Below are positions 52,630 through 61,280 of a stretch of 64,000 bases of DNA, one piece after another. The position numbers and the translations under genes were made by a program. Every line of letters begins with the position of its first letter. Within the stretch, counting starts at the first letter, position 1. The stretch spans positions 1,178,001-1,242,000 of the forward strand of contig NZ_JADPVI010000001.1 of the NCBI RefSeq assembly GCF_015679325.1, read 5' to 3'. The notes under the pieces were generated by a model. That model was not told where the DNA came from and ran no database searches. It worked only from the letters and a program-made list of their open reading frames with translations. Source of the DNA: Kaistella gelatinilytica. Lineage in GTDB: Bacteria > Bacteroidota > Bacteroidia > Flavobacteriales > Weeksellaceae.

Positions 52630-53392
52630 AAACAATTTGAAAATCCCCACAATCCACGGCTACATCGACAGAAGAATTTTAATCAACTTCATCGCTGATC
52701 CAAAATCGCTGGAGAAAAGAATATTCGAAAGATTACCCTTGATATTATTGCTGCTATTTCTCTCTTGTAGTGGACAAGATGAGAATAAAAAACAATCTGA
52801 TTATCATAAAAAGTACAACTTGTTTTATGATAAAACGCAGTTTGCAATTGAAAAAAAAGATTCTACAAATTTTCATACATATTATGATTCTACAAAAATA
52901 TATTTAGATACTCTGTTAACAAAGCAACCAAATAGTGTGAATCTATTGCGTAAAAAGTTAGGATTACTAATTCTGAATAATGATTTAAGGGAAATGATTG
53001 GTACCTATGATTTATTGATTAAAAATGACTCATTAAATTCAGCACAAAAGCAAGATTTAAAGTTCGGCCAATTTTACTGCATGGCATTAACAGACTCAAT
53101 TTTGTATAAAAAACAAATGTTACAATATTATAATGAACTACAAAGAAATGAACCAAAAATAAATATCTTGTTAAAAAATCCCAATCCATATAAGGATCAG
53201 CCTGAGATATATAAAAGAATGGGTATAAGTTATTATTTTGCGGGAAAAGAAAAAACATTGCAAGATTTTGAATCTATCAGTCAGAAAATTCCATATAAAT
53301 TTAAATATGATATGATAAAAGAAAAACTGAAAGATCGAATAGACTTCTTAAAAGATGGAATGGATTTTCCGATAAAATATGATTGGAAATAA
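52607..53392 (+). CDS. Chimeric ORF: DUF2071 N-terminus fused to a lipoprotein missing its own start
   Basis: 261 residues from ATG 52607, which overlaps the HEPN-like gene by 23 bases; TTG 52637 is an alternative start matching the DUF2071 start. Residues 12-37 (KIPTIHGYIDRRILINF...) duplicate the first residues of the gene at 53452. From residue 38 the sequence changes to KRIFERLPLILLLLFLSCSG, a lipoprotein signal with lipobox Cys54, then a helical TPR-like body (FHTYYDSTKIYLDTLLTKQP, YDLLIKNDSL). The hydrophobic core is now preceded by about 44 extra residues, so normal lipoprotein export is doubtful. Likely a damaged gene formed by recombination. Confidence 0.6.
   Translation: MRNYIKIKNNLKIPTIHGYIDRRILINFIADPKSLEKRIFERLPLILLLLFLSCSGQDENKKQSDYHKKYNLFYDKTQFAIEKKDSTNFHTYYDSTKIYLDTLLTKQPNSVNLLRKKLGLLILNNDLREMIGTYDLLIKNDSLNSAQKQDLKFGQFYCMALTDSILYKKQMLQYYNELQRNEPKINILLKNPNPYKDQPEIYKRMGISYYFAGKEKTLQDFESISQKIPYKFKYDMIKEKLKDRIDFLKDGMDFPIKYDWK
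52637..52718 (+). repeat. Partial duplication of the DUF2071 gene start (copy 1)
   Basis: 82 bases that match 53452-53533 with four mismatches (about 95 percent). The copies are 815 bases apart in the same orientation, and the match stops at GAGAAAA in both. Copy 1 has TTG where copy 2 has the ATG start. Confidence 0.9.
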
Positions 53393-53451
53393 TTCCCATA
53401 CTGCCGTATGAATCCTTTCGTACGATCAGTAATAAAAAACATTTGATCTAA

Positions 53452-54159
53452 ATGAAAATCCCCACAATCCACGGCTACATCGACAGAAGAATTTTAATCA
53501 ACTTTACCGCTGATCCAAAATCGGTGGAGAAAATAATTCCATTTCCCTTCCGACCAAAAATTTATAAAGACAAAGCCATTGTAGGAATTTGTTTGATCAG
53601 ACTGAAAGACATTAAGCCAAAAGGATTTCCAGACTTTATCGGCGTCAATTCAGAAAACGGAGCCCACAGAATCGCCGTTGAATGGGACGAAAAAGAGGAA
53701 ACAAAATCGGGCGTTTACATTCCACGCCGCGACACTTCTCTAAAAATAAACGCATTTATTGGCGGTCGACTATTTCCAGGCAAGCATTATCTGGCAAAAT
53801 TCAATGTGCAAGAAACAAACGGAAATTATCATATCGACTTTAAAAGTTCCGATGAAACCGAAACATCAATTGATGCAACTGAAACCAAAGTATTTAATGA
53901 GAACTCCATCTTCGGAACCTTAGAAAATGCTTCCGATTTTTTCGAAAATGGCGACCTTGGATATTCACCCAACAAAGATAAGTTTGATGGATTAAGATTG
54001 AAGGCATACAAATGGGAAGTTCAACCGCTTGAAGTTTCAAATGTGAAATCAAGTTTTTTTGAAAATGAAGAAATCTTTCCAAAAGGTTCTGTGACTTTTG
54101 ACAATGCTTTATTGATGACCAATATTGAGCATGAATGGAAAAGCGAGCAGGGAAAATAA
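53452..54159 (+). CDS. DUF2071 (YqjF-like) protein
   Basis: 235 residues, cytoplasmic. IPTIHGYIDRRILINFTADP, KAIVGICLIRLKDIKPKGFP, VYIPRRDTSLKINAFIGGRLFPGKHY and the late FEN/SFFENEEIFPKGSVTFDNALLM match the YqjF/DUF2071 family, related to acetoacetate decarboxylase folds. No activity is assigned. Its first 82 bases are duplicated 815 bases upstream. A strong terminator follows. Confidence 0.8.
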   Translation: MKIPTIHGYIDRRILINFTADPKSVEKIIPFPFRPKIYKDKAIVGICLIRLKDIKPKGFPDFIGVNSENGAHRIAVEWDEKEETKSGVYIPRRDTSLKINAFIGGRLFPGKHYLAKFNVQETNGNYHIDFKSSDETETSIDATETKVFNENSIFGTLENASDFFENGDLGYSPNKDKFDGLRLKAYKWEVQPLEVSNVKSSFFENEEIFPKGSVTFDNALLMTNIEHEWKSEQGK

Positions 54160-54180
54160 TAAGAAAATATTTAGACATAA

Positions 54181-54202
54181 AAAGACGCATTTCTGCGTCT
54201 TT
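54181..54202. terminator. Terminator between DUF2071 and ribonucleotide reductase genes
   Basis: AAAGACGCA pairs with TGCGTCTTT over four bases, A-rich before and TTTTATTAT after. Works for both convergent genes. Confidence 0.88.
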
Positions 54203-54223
54203 TATTATATCTAAAAACTAGTT

Positions 54224-56776
54224 TTACCCACACTTACTATTCCCGCAATTCTTGCAGGTCAAGCAACCTTCCTGATAAACCACTTGGTCAGAACCACAAC
54301 TTGAACATTTTCCAGTGGCTTCAGTTCCATCGGCGATGTAGCGTTTTAAAGCACGTGCAACTCCGGCTTTCCAGTTGTTAATCGATTCAGAATCGAGTTC
54401 TAAACGGTTGATTAATTCCACCGCATTTTCAATCGGCATTCCGTGTCTTAAAGTTCCGGAAATCAATTTTGCATAATTCCAGAATTCTGGTTTGAACTTG
54501 TGCGATAATCCTTCAATCGTCGTTTTATAACCTCGCTGATTTTTAAACTGAAAATCATAACGGGATTTTCCATTCTCGTCCTGGTTTTTAATAATCACGC
54601 CATCATTCACCCAACGTGGAACGGAAATCCCTTCTTCATCATCGGCCAATCCCGTAAAAATCTCATAAGGTTTGCCTTCAATTAAACCAACAAAAGCAAT
54701 CCATTTTTCTTTATTATTTTGAAAACGAACAACATCGGCTTCTAAAATGTGCGGTCTTTTCGTTGGGAAAACCGACGTAATCATTTCTGCTTTTTCCTCT
54801 TTTTTATCGTCTGCAGAAATTAAAACTCCGGACCGTGAACCGTCGCGATAAACCGTCACGCCTTTGCAACCCACTTCCCACGCTTTGATGTAGAGTTGAT
54901 TCACCAATTCTTCCGTCGCATCATTCGGAACATTGATGGTCACCGAAATCGAGTGATCCACCCATTTTTGAATCGAACCCTGCATTTCTACTTTGCTCAA
55001 CCAGTCCACATCATTGGAAGTTGCTTTGTAATAAGGCGATTGCTCAATAATTTTATTTAATTCTTCCTGAGAATAATTTTTATCGGTGTCGATTCCATTG
55101 ACTTCCATCCATTCTTTAAAACGGTGATGGAAAACCAAATACTCTTCCCAGGAATCACCAACTTCATCTACAAAATCCACGCGGATATCCTGATCATTTG
55201 GGTTTACTTTTCTGCGTCTTTTATAAACCGGCATGAACACAGGTTCAATTCCAGACGAGGTTTGCGACATTAAAGAAGTACTTCCAGTTGGCGCAATCGT
55301 CAATAATGCGATATTTCTACGTCCGTATTTTTTTAAATCTTCGTATAATTCCGGATCGGATTCTTTCATTCTTAAAATGAAAGGGTTTTTCGCTTCTCTC
55401 TTAGCATCATAAATTGCAAACGCTCCTCTTTCTTTCGCCATTTCAACCGACGATCGATATGCCGCCAAAGCCAAAGTTTTATGAACCAAAGTTGAAAATG
55501 CATTTCCTTCTTTACTTCCATATTGAATTCCTAAGGCAGCCAACATATCGCCTTCCGCCGTAATTCCAACACCGGTTCTTCGCCCTTCAATTGTTTTGTG
55601 ACGGATTTTTGTCCAAAGATTTTTCTCGGTCGCTTTGATTTCATCACCTTCCGGATCGGATTCAATTTTAAGAAAAATCGCATCAATTTTTTCAATTTCC
55701 AGATCGATAATATCATCCATCATTCTTTGAGCATAACCAACATGCTCTTTGAATAATTCAAAATTAAACTTCGCTTCTTTCGTAAACGAATTTTCAACAT
55801 AAGAGAAAAGATTCACGGCCAACAATCGGCAAGAATCATACGGACACAAAGGAATTTCGCCACACGGATTTGTGGAGACCGTTTCGTAGCCAAGATCGGC
55901 ATAACAATCCGGCAAAGATTCATTAATAATGGTATCCCAGAAAAGAATTCCCGGTTCCGCAGATTTCCAGGCGTTATGAATAATTTTATCCCAAAGATCA
56001 GTCGCTTTTATTTCCTTCTGAAACTTCGGATTTTGACTGTGAATCGGATATTTCTGAATATAATTTTCTTTATCAACAACGGCTTTCATAAACTCATCAT
56101 CGATTCTTACGGAAATATTGGCTCCAGTAATTTTTCCCTGCTCCAATTTCGCATCTACGAAATCTTCAGAATCCGGATGATTTACGGACACAGAGAGCAT
56201 CAAAGCACCGCGTCTTCCATCTTGCGCAACTTCACGCGTCGAGTTGGAATATCTTTCCATAAACGGAACCAAACCAGTTGAAGTCAAAGCCGAATTTTTG
56301 ACCGCAGAACCTTTCGGACGAATGTGTGACAAGTCGTGACCAACTCCACCACGGCGTTTCATTAACTGAACCTGCTCTTCGTCAATCTTCATAATACTTC
56401 CGTAAGAATCACTCTGAGTTCCGCTACCGATTACAAAACAATTTGAAAGCGAAGCAATCTGAAAATTATTCCCAATTCCCGTCATCGGACTTCCTTGTGG
56501 AATAATATATTTGAATTTTTTGATGAGATCAAAGATCTTTTCTTCCGAAAGAGCATTTGGATATTTCGCTTCAACTCTGGCAATTTCCGAAGCAATCCGG
56601 TGATGCATATCATCTGGATTTTGTTCGTAAATATTACCTTCTGAATCTTTTAAGGCATATTTACTCACCCAAACTTTGGCTGCTAAATCGTCACCTTCGA
56701 AATATTGTAAAGAAGATTGAATTGCTTCATCGTACGTATAAGTTTTTATTTTTTTTGCTAAGGCAGTTGCTTCCAT
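54224..56776 (-). CDS. nrdJ: Class II (adenosylcobalamin-dependent) ribonucleotide reductase
   Basis: 850 residues from ATG 56776 (an upstream ATG at 56806 adds ten unlikely residues). Active-site features: LSNCFVIGSGTQSDS, the finger-loop NPCGEIPLCPYDSCRL, RRGGVGHDLSHIRP, TIAPTGSTSLMSQTSSGIEP, and a C-terminal zinc ribbon CSSCGSD...CLTCKNCGNSKCG. One polypeptide without an NrdB partner and with this ribbon fits the B12-dependent class II enzyme, which makes deoxynucleotides with or without oxygen. It requires cobalamin supply. Single-gene unit. Confidence 0.92.
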   Translation of the reverse strand: MEATALAKKIKTYTYDEAIQSSLQYFEGDDLAAKVWVSKYALKDSEGNIYEQNPDDMHHRIASEIARVEAKYPNALSEEKIFDLIKKFKYIIPQGSPMTGIGNNFQIASLSNCFVIGSGTQSDSYGSIMKIDEEQVQLMKRRGGVGHDLSHIRPKGSAVKNSALTSTGLVPFMERYSNSTREVAQDGRRGALMLSVSVNHPDSEDFVDAKLEQGKITGANISVRIDDEFMKAVVDKENYIQKYPIHSQNPKFQKEIKATDLWDKIIHNAWKSAEPGILFWDTIINESLPDCYADLGYETVSTNPCGEIPLCPYDSCRLLAVNLFSYVENSFTKEAKFNFELFKEHVGYAQRMMDDIIDLEIEKIDAIFLKIESDPEGDEIKATEKNLWTKIRHKTIEGRRTGVGITAEGDMLAALGIQYGSKEGNAFSTLVHKTLALAAYRSSVEMAKERGAFAIYDAKREAKNPFILRMKESDPELYEDLKKYGRRNIALLTIAPTGSTSLMSQTSSGIEPVFMPVYKRRRKVNPNDQDIRVDFVDEVGDSWEEYLVFHHRFKEWMEVNGIDTDKNYSQEELNKIIEQSPYYKATSNDVDWLSKVEMQGSIQKWVDHSISVTINVPNDATEELVNQLYIKAWEVGCKGVTVYRDGSRSGVLISADDKKEEKAEMITSVFPTKRPHILEADVVRFQNNKEKWIAFVGLIEGKPYEIFTGLADDEEGISVPRWVNDGVIIKNQDENGKSRYDFQFKNQRGYKTTIEGLSHKFKPEFWNYAKLISGTLRHGMPIENAVELINRLELDSESINNWKAGVARALKRYIADGTEATGKCSSCGSDQVVYQEGCLTCKNCGNSKCG

Positions 56777-56982
56777 AATTATTTTTTTGACGAAATAAAT
56801 ATACATAACTATCTTTTAATAAAAAATTGTTTACAAATAATTTACCTTAAATCAATGATTACCAGATTAATAAATATATTATAAATGTGAAAAGTTTACA
56901 GAAAATAAAATTTTACTATGATTAATATCATAATTATTTAAAAATTTATTTCTTTGTAGTTTAATTGGAATTGAATTTGAAA

Positions 56983-57015
56983 ACCCTTTCAGCCTTGTGA
57001 AGGCTGAAAGGGTTG
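56983..57015. repeat. 33-bp near-perfect palindrome overlapping a gene end
   Basis: AACCCTTTCAGCCTT, loop GTG, AAGGCTGAAAGGGTT: a perfect 15-bp stem. Its right arm and part of the left encode the last eight residues (QPFQPSQG) and stop codon of the GT4 gene. No T run follows on the minus strand. It resembles dispersed flavobacterial palindromes and is probably an inserted repeat. Confidence 0.75.
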
Positions 57016-58092
57016 ATTACATATTTTCAAAAAAACATCTTCGTATTTCTTTAAGATAAAATCTTTAGAAAATCGAGAAGAGATAGAATTTTTGATGGCT
57101 TCAGAATCGTGATTATCTTGCAGAATCCGCAATATGTTACCAGCGAATTCCTCATGATTTTCAATATTAGAAATCTCCCCATTTATTCCAGGCTGAATAA
57201 TTTCAGTAATTCCGCCCAGACAATTATTTGCCAGAGAATAAGTTCCGCACGCTCCGGCTTCCAACAAAACATTTGGAAAACCTTCGTAACGTGAAGAAAG
57301 AATAAATAAATCTGCAAATTTTAAAAACTGATATGGATTTTTTTGCTGTCCGTGGAAGATGACATTTTCTAATCCCAAATCTTTTTTCATTTGATGAAGC
57401 AATTCTTGATCTCGGCCAGCTCCTAAAATATGAAGCAGAATCTTTTCATTTTTTAAATGAGAGAAAACTTTAAGCAAATTATCGAAACCCTTTCTGGAAG
57501 ATAGGTTTCCGATAGCGACGATATTTTTGAAATCATCTTTGAAAGATTCCCCCTTTTCTGAATTAGCCAATCTTTCATTAATAAATTCAAAATCGACCGG
57601 ATTATTAATCTTAACCAATTTCTCTTTTTTAATTTTAAAATTCTCAATCAGATCATTTTGCATGTCATCGCTCTGACAAATAATCTTGTCGTAGTTATTG
57701 TAGAACTTATAAAAAAATCGAATTTCCTTTCGGGTAACGTGTTGAGAAACAACATTAGTTTCACGCGCTATGAATTTTATCTTCGGAAAGAATTTAATAA
57801 ATAAAGCCAGATACGCATTAACTTCACCAAATCCACTGAAAACGATATCAGGTTTTCTTTTGCGAATTTCTTTTAAAATCGGTATTAAAGAGTGGCGAAT
57901 TCTGGGAGTTTTTAAATCCATGATTGCAACATCATTTTTTAGAAATTCCAGATATCCACCTTCCTTACGCAGAAGCATGATTTTAGGTTCGAATTTTTCG
58001 CGTGGCAAATGATTGGCAATTGTTGTTACGATTCGTTCTGCCCCGCCAGTTTCTAAATCTGGAAGGATAAATAGGATAGAGATTTTTTTCAT
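56989..58092 (-). CDS. Family 4 glycosyltransferase
   Basis: 367 residues, GT-B fold. N-terminal SILFILPDLETGGAERIV, then GNLSSRKGFDNLLKVF, ILGAGRDQELLHQM, FHGQQKNPYQFLKFADLFILSSRYEGFPNVLLEAGACGT with the EGF/E catalytic segment, and ENHEEFAGNILRIL. It adds a sugar from a nucleotide donor to surface glycan or LPS. The C-terminal QPFQPSQG is encoded by a palindrome and replaces the natural end. Stands alone downstream of the toxin-antitoxin genes. Confidence 0.9.
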   Translation of the reverse strand: MKKISILFILPDLETGGAERIVTTIANHLPREKFEPKIMLLRKEGGYLEFLKNDVAIMDLKTPRIRHSLIPILKEIRKRKPDIVFSGFGEVNAYLALFIKFFPKIKFIARETNVVSQHVTRKEIRFFYKFYNNYDKIICQSDDMQNDLIENFKIKKEKLVKINNPVDFEFINERLANSEKGESFKDDFKNIVAIGNLSSRKGFDNLLKVFSHLKNEKILLHILGAGRDQELLHQMKKDLGLENVIFHGQQKNPYQFLKFADLFILSSRYEGFPNVLLEAGACGTYSLANNCLGGITEIIQPGINGEISNIENHEEFAGNILRILQDNHDSEAIKNSISSRFSKDFILKKYEDVFLKICNQPFQPSQG

Positions 58093-58107
58093 GCTTTTCT
58101 TAAGAAA

Positions 58108-58138
58108 ACTTTGTCAAAGATTGCAACTTTGACAAAGT
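58108..58138. terminator. Terminator downstream of the recQ-antitoxin-toxin operon
   Basis: Perfect 12-bp stem ACTTTGTCAAAG with CTTTGACAAAGT over a seven-base loop; on the minus strand a short TTTT follows. It begins 12 bases after the toxin stop. Confidence 0.7.
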
Positions 58139-58149
58139 GAATCTCAAAT

Positions 58150-58473
58150 TTACAACAATTCGGGAAAGTCTTGTGAATGGTTATTGAGAATATGATTGAT
58201 AATAAATTGGTTGCCTTTTTGGTCAAAGAATATATACCAAGAAGTTTGATTGTTGGCTTTATAGTGAAGAAATTTCTTGCCGTACTGTAGGAATTTTTTC
58301 GTAGAATTTCTAGAAATTGGATATGCTATATTTCCTTCTATGAAATCATAAATTTTGTCGATATAAACATCGACATCTTCTACAAAACTAAAATATTTTT
58401 GTTGATAAAGAACCTTTGCAAGATCATCTAATTCAGAAATAAAAAGCGGTGAATAAATTATTTCCCCCACCAT
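58150..58473 (-). CDS. ParE/RelE-type toxin
   Basis: 107 residues with the ParE/RelE fold pattern: MVGEIIYSPLFISELDDLAKVL, a helix FVEDVDVYIDKIYDFI, ISRNSTKKFLQYGKKFLHYKANNQTSWYIFFDQKGNQFIINHIL and a C-terminal HSQDFPEL. Such proteins inhibit gyrase or cleave ribosome-bound mRNA. It overlaps the upstream antitoxin by 16 bases, the usual antitoxin-first layout. The target cannot be inferred. Confidence 0.8.
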   Translation of the reverse strand: MVGEIIYSPLFISELDDLAKVLYQQKYFSFVEDVDVYIDKIYDFIEGNIAYPISRNSTKKFLQYGKKFLHYKANNQTSWYIFFDQKGNQFIINHILNNHSQDFPELL

Positions 58474-58841
58474 TCTCTCACTTTTTCTTTTGACTGTTTT
58501 CTTGCATCTTCAGAATTCAGACCCTTAGCAAACCTTTCATCAAAATCATCTTTAACCGCATATTCGGATTGGGTATCAGAAACTACCGAAGATGGTTCTT
58601 CTTCAGCCATCGTTTCCATATGAGCTGTAATATTTTCCATGAGTTCGTCGGAGGTCATTCCTGCAGCAAACTGTTCATCAAAATCATCTTTAATACTAGT
58701 TTCAGAATTGATATCCGAAATTAATGACGATGATTCGATACCACTTTTTAGATCCACTATTTTTTGCAGGATTTCTAAATCAAAAGTATTTTCGATCCAT
58801 TCAATTAAATCATTTTTAGTGTCTATCATTGAATTTTCCAT
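58458..58841 (-). CDS. Cognate antitoxin with an internally duplicated module
   Basis: 127 residues (alternative ATG at 58829). The N-terminal helix DLIEWIENTFDLEILQKIVDLKSGI matches the short helical start of a Bacteroidota antitoxin type. It then carries two copies of one module: S-x-I-SD, SIKDDFDEQFAAGMTSDELM (about 41-66) and SVVSD, YAVKDDFDERFAKGLNSEDA (about 85-112). The usual relatives I recall have one D-F-D-x-x-F-x-x-G module before a basic end, as here (KEKVREWWGK). Presumably the modules wrap the toxin. Starts 10 bases after the recQ stop. Confidence 0.65.
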   Translation of the reverse strand: MENSMIDTKNDLIEWIENTFDLEILQKIVDLKSGIESSSLISDINSETSIKDDFDEQFAAGMTSDELMENITAHMETMAEEEPSSVVSDTQSEYAVKDDFDERFAKGLNSEDARKQSKEKVREWWGK

Positions 58842-58851
58842 GACTTACTGT

Positions 58852-61056
58852 TTAATTTGCAACGTCTGAAATAAATTTAATTCTGAGCATTCTTACTTCT
58901 TCATCGCTTAAATCGTCTCCGAATTCACCCAAAAGAACTTTCATACTGTCGCTTTCACTTCCTTTCATAAAATCCATAAACTCTTCAACTACATCTTCAT
59001 CAAAATTTTCATCGACGTAGTAGTTGATATTAAGTTTTGTTCCCTGATAAACAATGCGTTCCATTTCTTTCAACAGATCATCCATGGAAAGATTTTTTGC
59101 TTTTGCAATATCTTCCAGATCAATTTTCTTATCGGTGCTTTGAATGATAAATACTTTGTGCGAAGATTTATTGGCGACCTGTTTCAAAACCATATCCTGA
59201 GTTCTTTCGATCTCATTTTCCAGCACATATTTCTTGATAAAATCTGCAAAATCTTTTCCAAATTTCTTGGCTTTTCCTTCTCCTACTCCATAAATTTTCC
59301 CAATTTCTTCAATGCTCGTCGGATATTGAACGGTCATGTCTTCTAAACTCGGATCCATGAAAACCGTGTAAGGCGGGATCCCATTTTTCTTGGCGACTGT
59401 TTTCCGCAGTTCTTTTAAATGTCCAAATAAAATTTGATCTAAACCGCCACTTTGTTGAACCTGAACCTGATCAGAATCGGCTTTTGTTTGGGCCAAATCA
59501 TATTCACGGTCTTCTGCGATCAGGAAAGGACTTTTATCTTTTCCTGCTATTACTTTGAGACCTTTATCCGTCAATTTTAAAACACCATATGTTTCAATAT
59601 CTTTCTGTAAAAAATTTTGAACTGTTGCCTGTCTGATGATCGTTTTCCAATAATTTTCGGATTCATTTTTACCTATCGCAAAATGCTTTGTCGACTCTAA
59701 TTTATAAGATTTGGTCACCGAATTCTCTTTCCCAACCAAAACAGAAATTAAATCTTTGGTCCGGAATTTCTCCTCCAGTTCTTTGACCAAAGTCAACACC
59801 AATTTCAACTCTTTAGTTGCATCTTTGAGTTTGGGCGGATTGACAGAATTGTCGCACATCATCGCGCCATCACCATGAATTGGATCAAACTGTTCCCCGA
59901 AGTAATTCAAAATATACTGTCGGCGACTCATCGATGTTTCGGCATATCCAACGACTTCATTTAGTAACTGAAGTCCAATTTCGCGTTCTGAAACTGGTTT
60001 TTGAGCTAAAAATTTTTCTAACTTCTCAATATCTTTAGGATCGTAAAATGCTAAACAAATTCCTTCGCCACCATCTCTTCCGGCACGACCGGTTTCCTGA
60101 TAATAACTTTCCAAAGATTTCGGAATATCATAGTGAATGACAAAACGAACATCTGGTTTATCGATCCCCATTCCGAATGCGATTGTCGCTACGATGATAT
60201 CGGCATCTTCCATCAAAAACCGATCCTGATTCGTAACCCGAGTTTTTTGGTCTAAGCCTGCGTGATAAGGAAGTGCATTAATTCCATTAACTTGAAGAAG
60301 CTGTGCAAACTCCTCTACTTTCCGGCGACTCAGACAATATACAATTCCTGATTTTCCGTGATGACCATTCACGAATTTTACGATTTCTTTATCGATATTT
60401 ACTTTTGGACGAACTTCATAATAAAGATTTGGCCGGTTAAAACTTTCTTTAAAAACCAGAGCGTTGCTCATTCCCAAAGTTTTCTGAATATCATCTTGAA
60501 CTTTTGGAGTTGCAGTCGCAGTTAGAGCAATTACCGCAACATCTGCGATCTTATCGATAATGGTTTTTAAATTTCGGTATTCCGGTCGAAAATCATGACC
60601 CCATTCGGAAATACAGTGCGCTTCATCGATCGCTACGAAAGAGATCTTAACGTCGCGAAGAAACTCCATATATTCCTCTTTGATGAGAGATTCCGGCGCA
60701 ACATATAATAATTTTGTTTTACCTGCTTTAATATCGTCGAAGACCTGTTTTGTCTGGGTTTTATTGAGAGAAGAATTCAGTACGTGCGCAACACCTTCAT
60801 TTGAAGAAAGCCCGTTTACTGCATCGACCTGATTTTTCATGAGTGCAATTAAAGGCGAAACTACAATTGCAGTTCCTTCAGAAATAAGCGCGGGAAGTTG
60901 ATAACACAAAGATTTTCCGCCGCCTGTCGGCATTAGAACAAAGATATCTTTGCCTTCAAGCAAATTTTTTATAATTTCTTCCTGTTGACCTTTAAATGTT
61001 GAGAAGCCGAAATATTTTTTAAGTTCTTTCGATAAATCGGCGTTTTTTGTATTCAT
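58852..61056 (-). CDS. recQ: RecQ-family DNA helicase
   Basis: 734 residues. Helicase motifs: LMPTGGGKSLCYQLPA (I), AIDEAHCISEWGHDFRPEY (II), ALTATATP (III), ATIAFGMGIDKPDVRFVIH and QETGRAGRDG (VI). An RQC winged-helix region and an HRDC domain (FGHLKELRKTVAKKNGIPPYTVFMDPSLEDM) follow. The usual four-Cys zinc site is mostly absent: SRRQYIL replaces CRRQ, and only one Cys (MMCDNS) remains. It resolves recombination intermediates 3'-to-5'. Likely co-transcribed with the downstream antitoxin and toxin. Confidence 0.95.
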   Translation of the reverse strand: MNTKNADLSKELKKYFGFSTFKGQQEEIIKNLLEGKDIFVLMPTGGGKSLCYQLPALISEGTAIVVSPLIALMKNQVDAVNGLSSNEGVAHVLNSSLNKTQTKQVFDDIKAGKTKLLYVAPESLIKEEYMEFLRDVKISFVAIDEAHCISEWGHDFRPEYRNLKTIIDKIADVAVIALTATATPKVQDDIQKTLGMSNALVFKESFNRPNLYYEVRPKVNIDKEIVKFVNGHHGKSGIVYCLSRRKVEEFAQLLQVNGINALPYHAGLDQKTRVTNQDRFLMEDADIIVATIAFGMGIDKPDVRFVIHYDIPKSLESYYQETGRAGRDGGEGICLAFYDPKDIEKLEKFLAQKPVSEREIGLQLLNEVVGYAETSMSRRQYILNYFGEQFDPIHGDGAMMCDNSVNPPKLKDATKELKLVLTLVKELEEKFRTKDLISVLVGKENSVTKSYKLESTKHFAIGKNESENYWKTIIRQATVQNFLQKDIETYGVLKLTDKGLKVIAGKDKSPFLIAEDREYDLAQTKADSDQVQVQQSGGLDQILFGHLKELRKTVAKKNGIPPYTVFMDPSLEDMTVQYPTSIEEIGKIYGVGEGKAKKFGKDFADFIKKYVLENEIERTQDMVLKQVANKSSHKVFIIQSTDKKIDLEDIAKAKNLSMDDLLKEMERIVYQGTKLNINYYVDENFDEDVVEEFMDFMKGSESDSMKVLLGEFGDDLSDEEVRMLRIKFISDVAN

Positions 61057-61280
61057 TGGATATTTTCACTTTTATAGCTACAGATTCGGCGCCGGTAAAA
61101 CCAATTGCGATACAATTATTTTGGTCTTTGGCGCAACATCTAAATTTGTTTGTTAAATTTGCATTTACCCAAAGTTAAAGAATAATTATCGAAAACAAGA
61201 AAATAGATTTTTAATTTTGAACTCTTTAATTAAAAGAGTGTTGTACTTTATAACCAATTATTGACCTGTAAATCACAAAA

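Noticed and set aside
58150-61056. A complete RecQ-based anti-phage defence island
   Set aside because: Only a toxin-antitoxin pair adjoins recQ; no nuclease, NTPase sensor or integrase is nearby. Kept only as a coupling observation.
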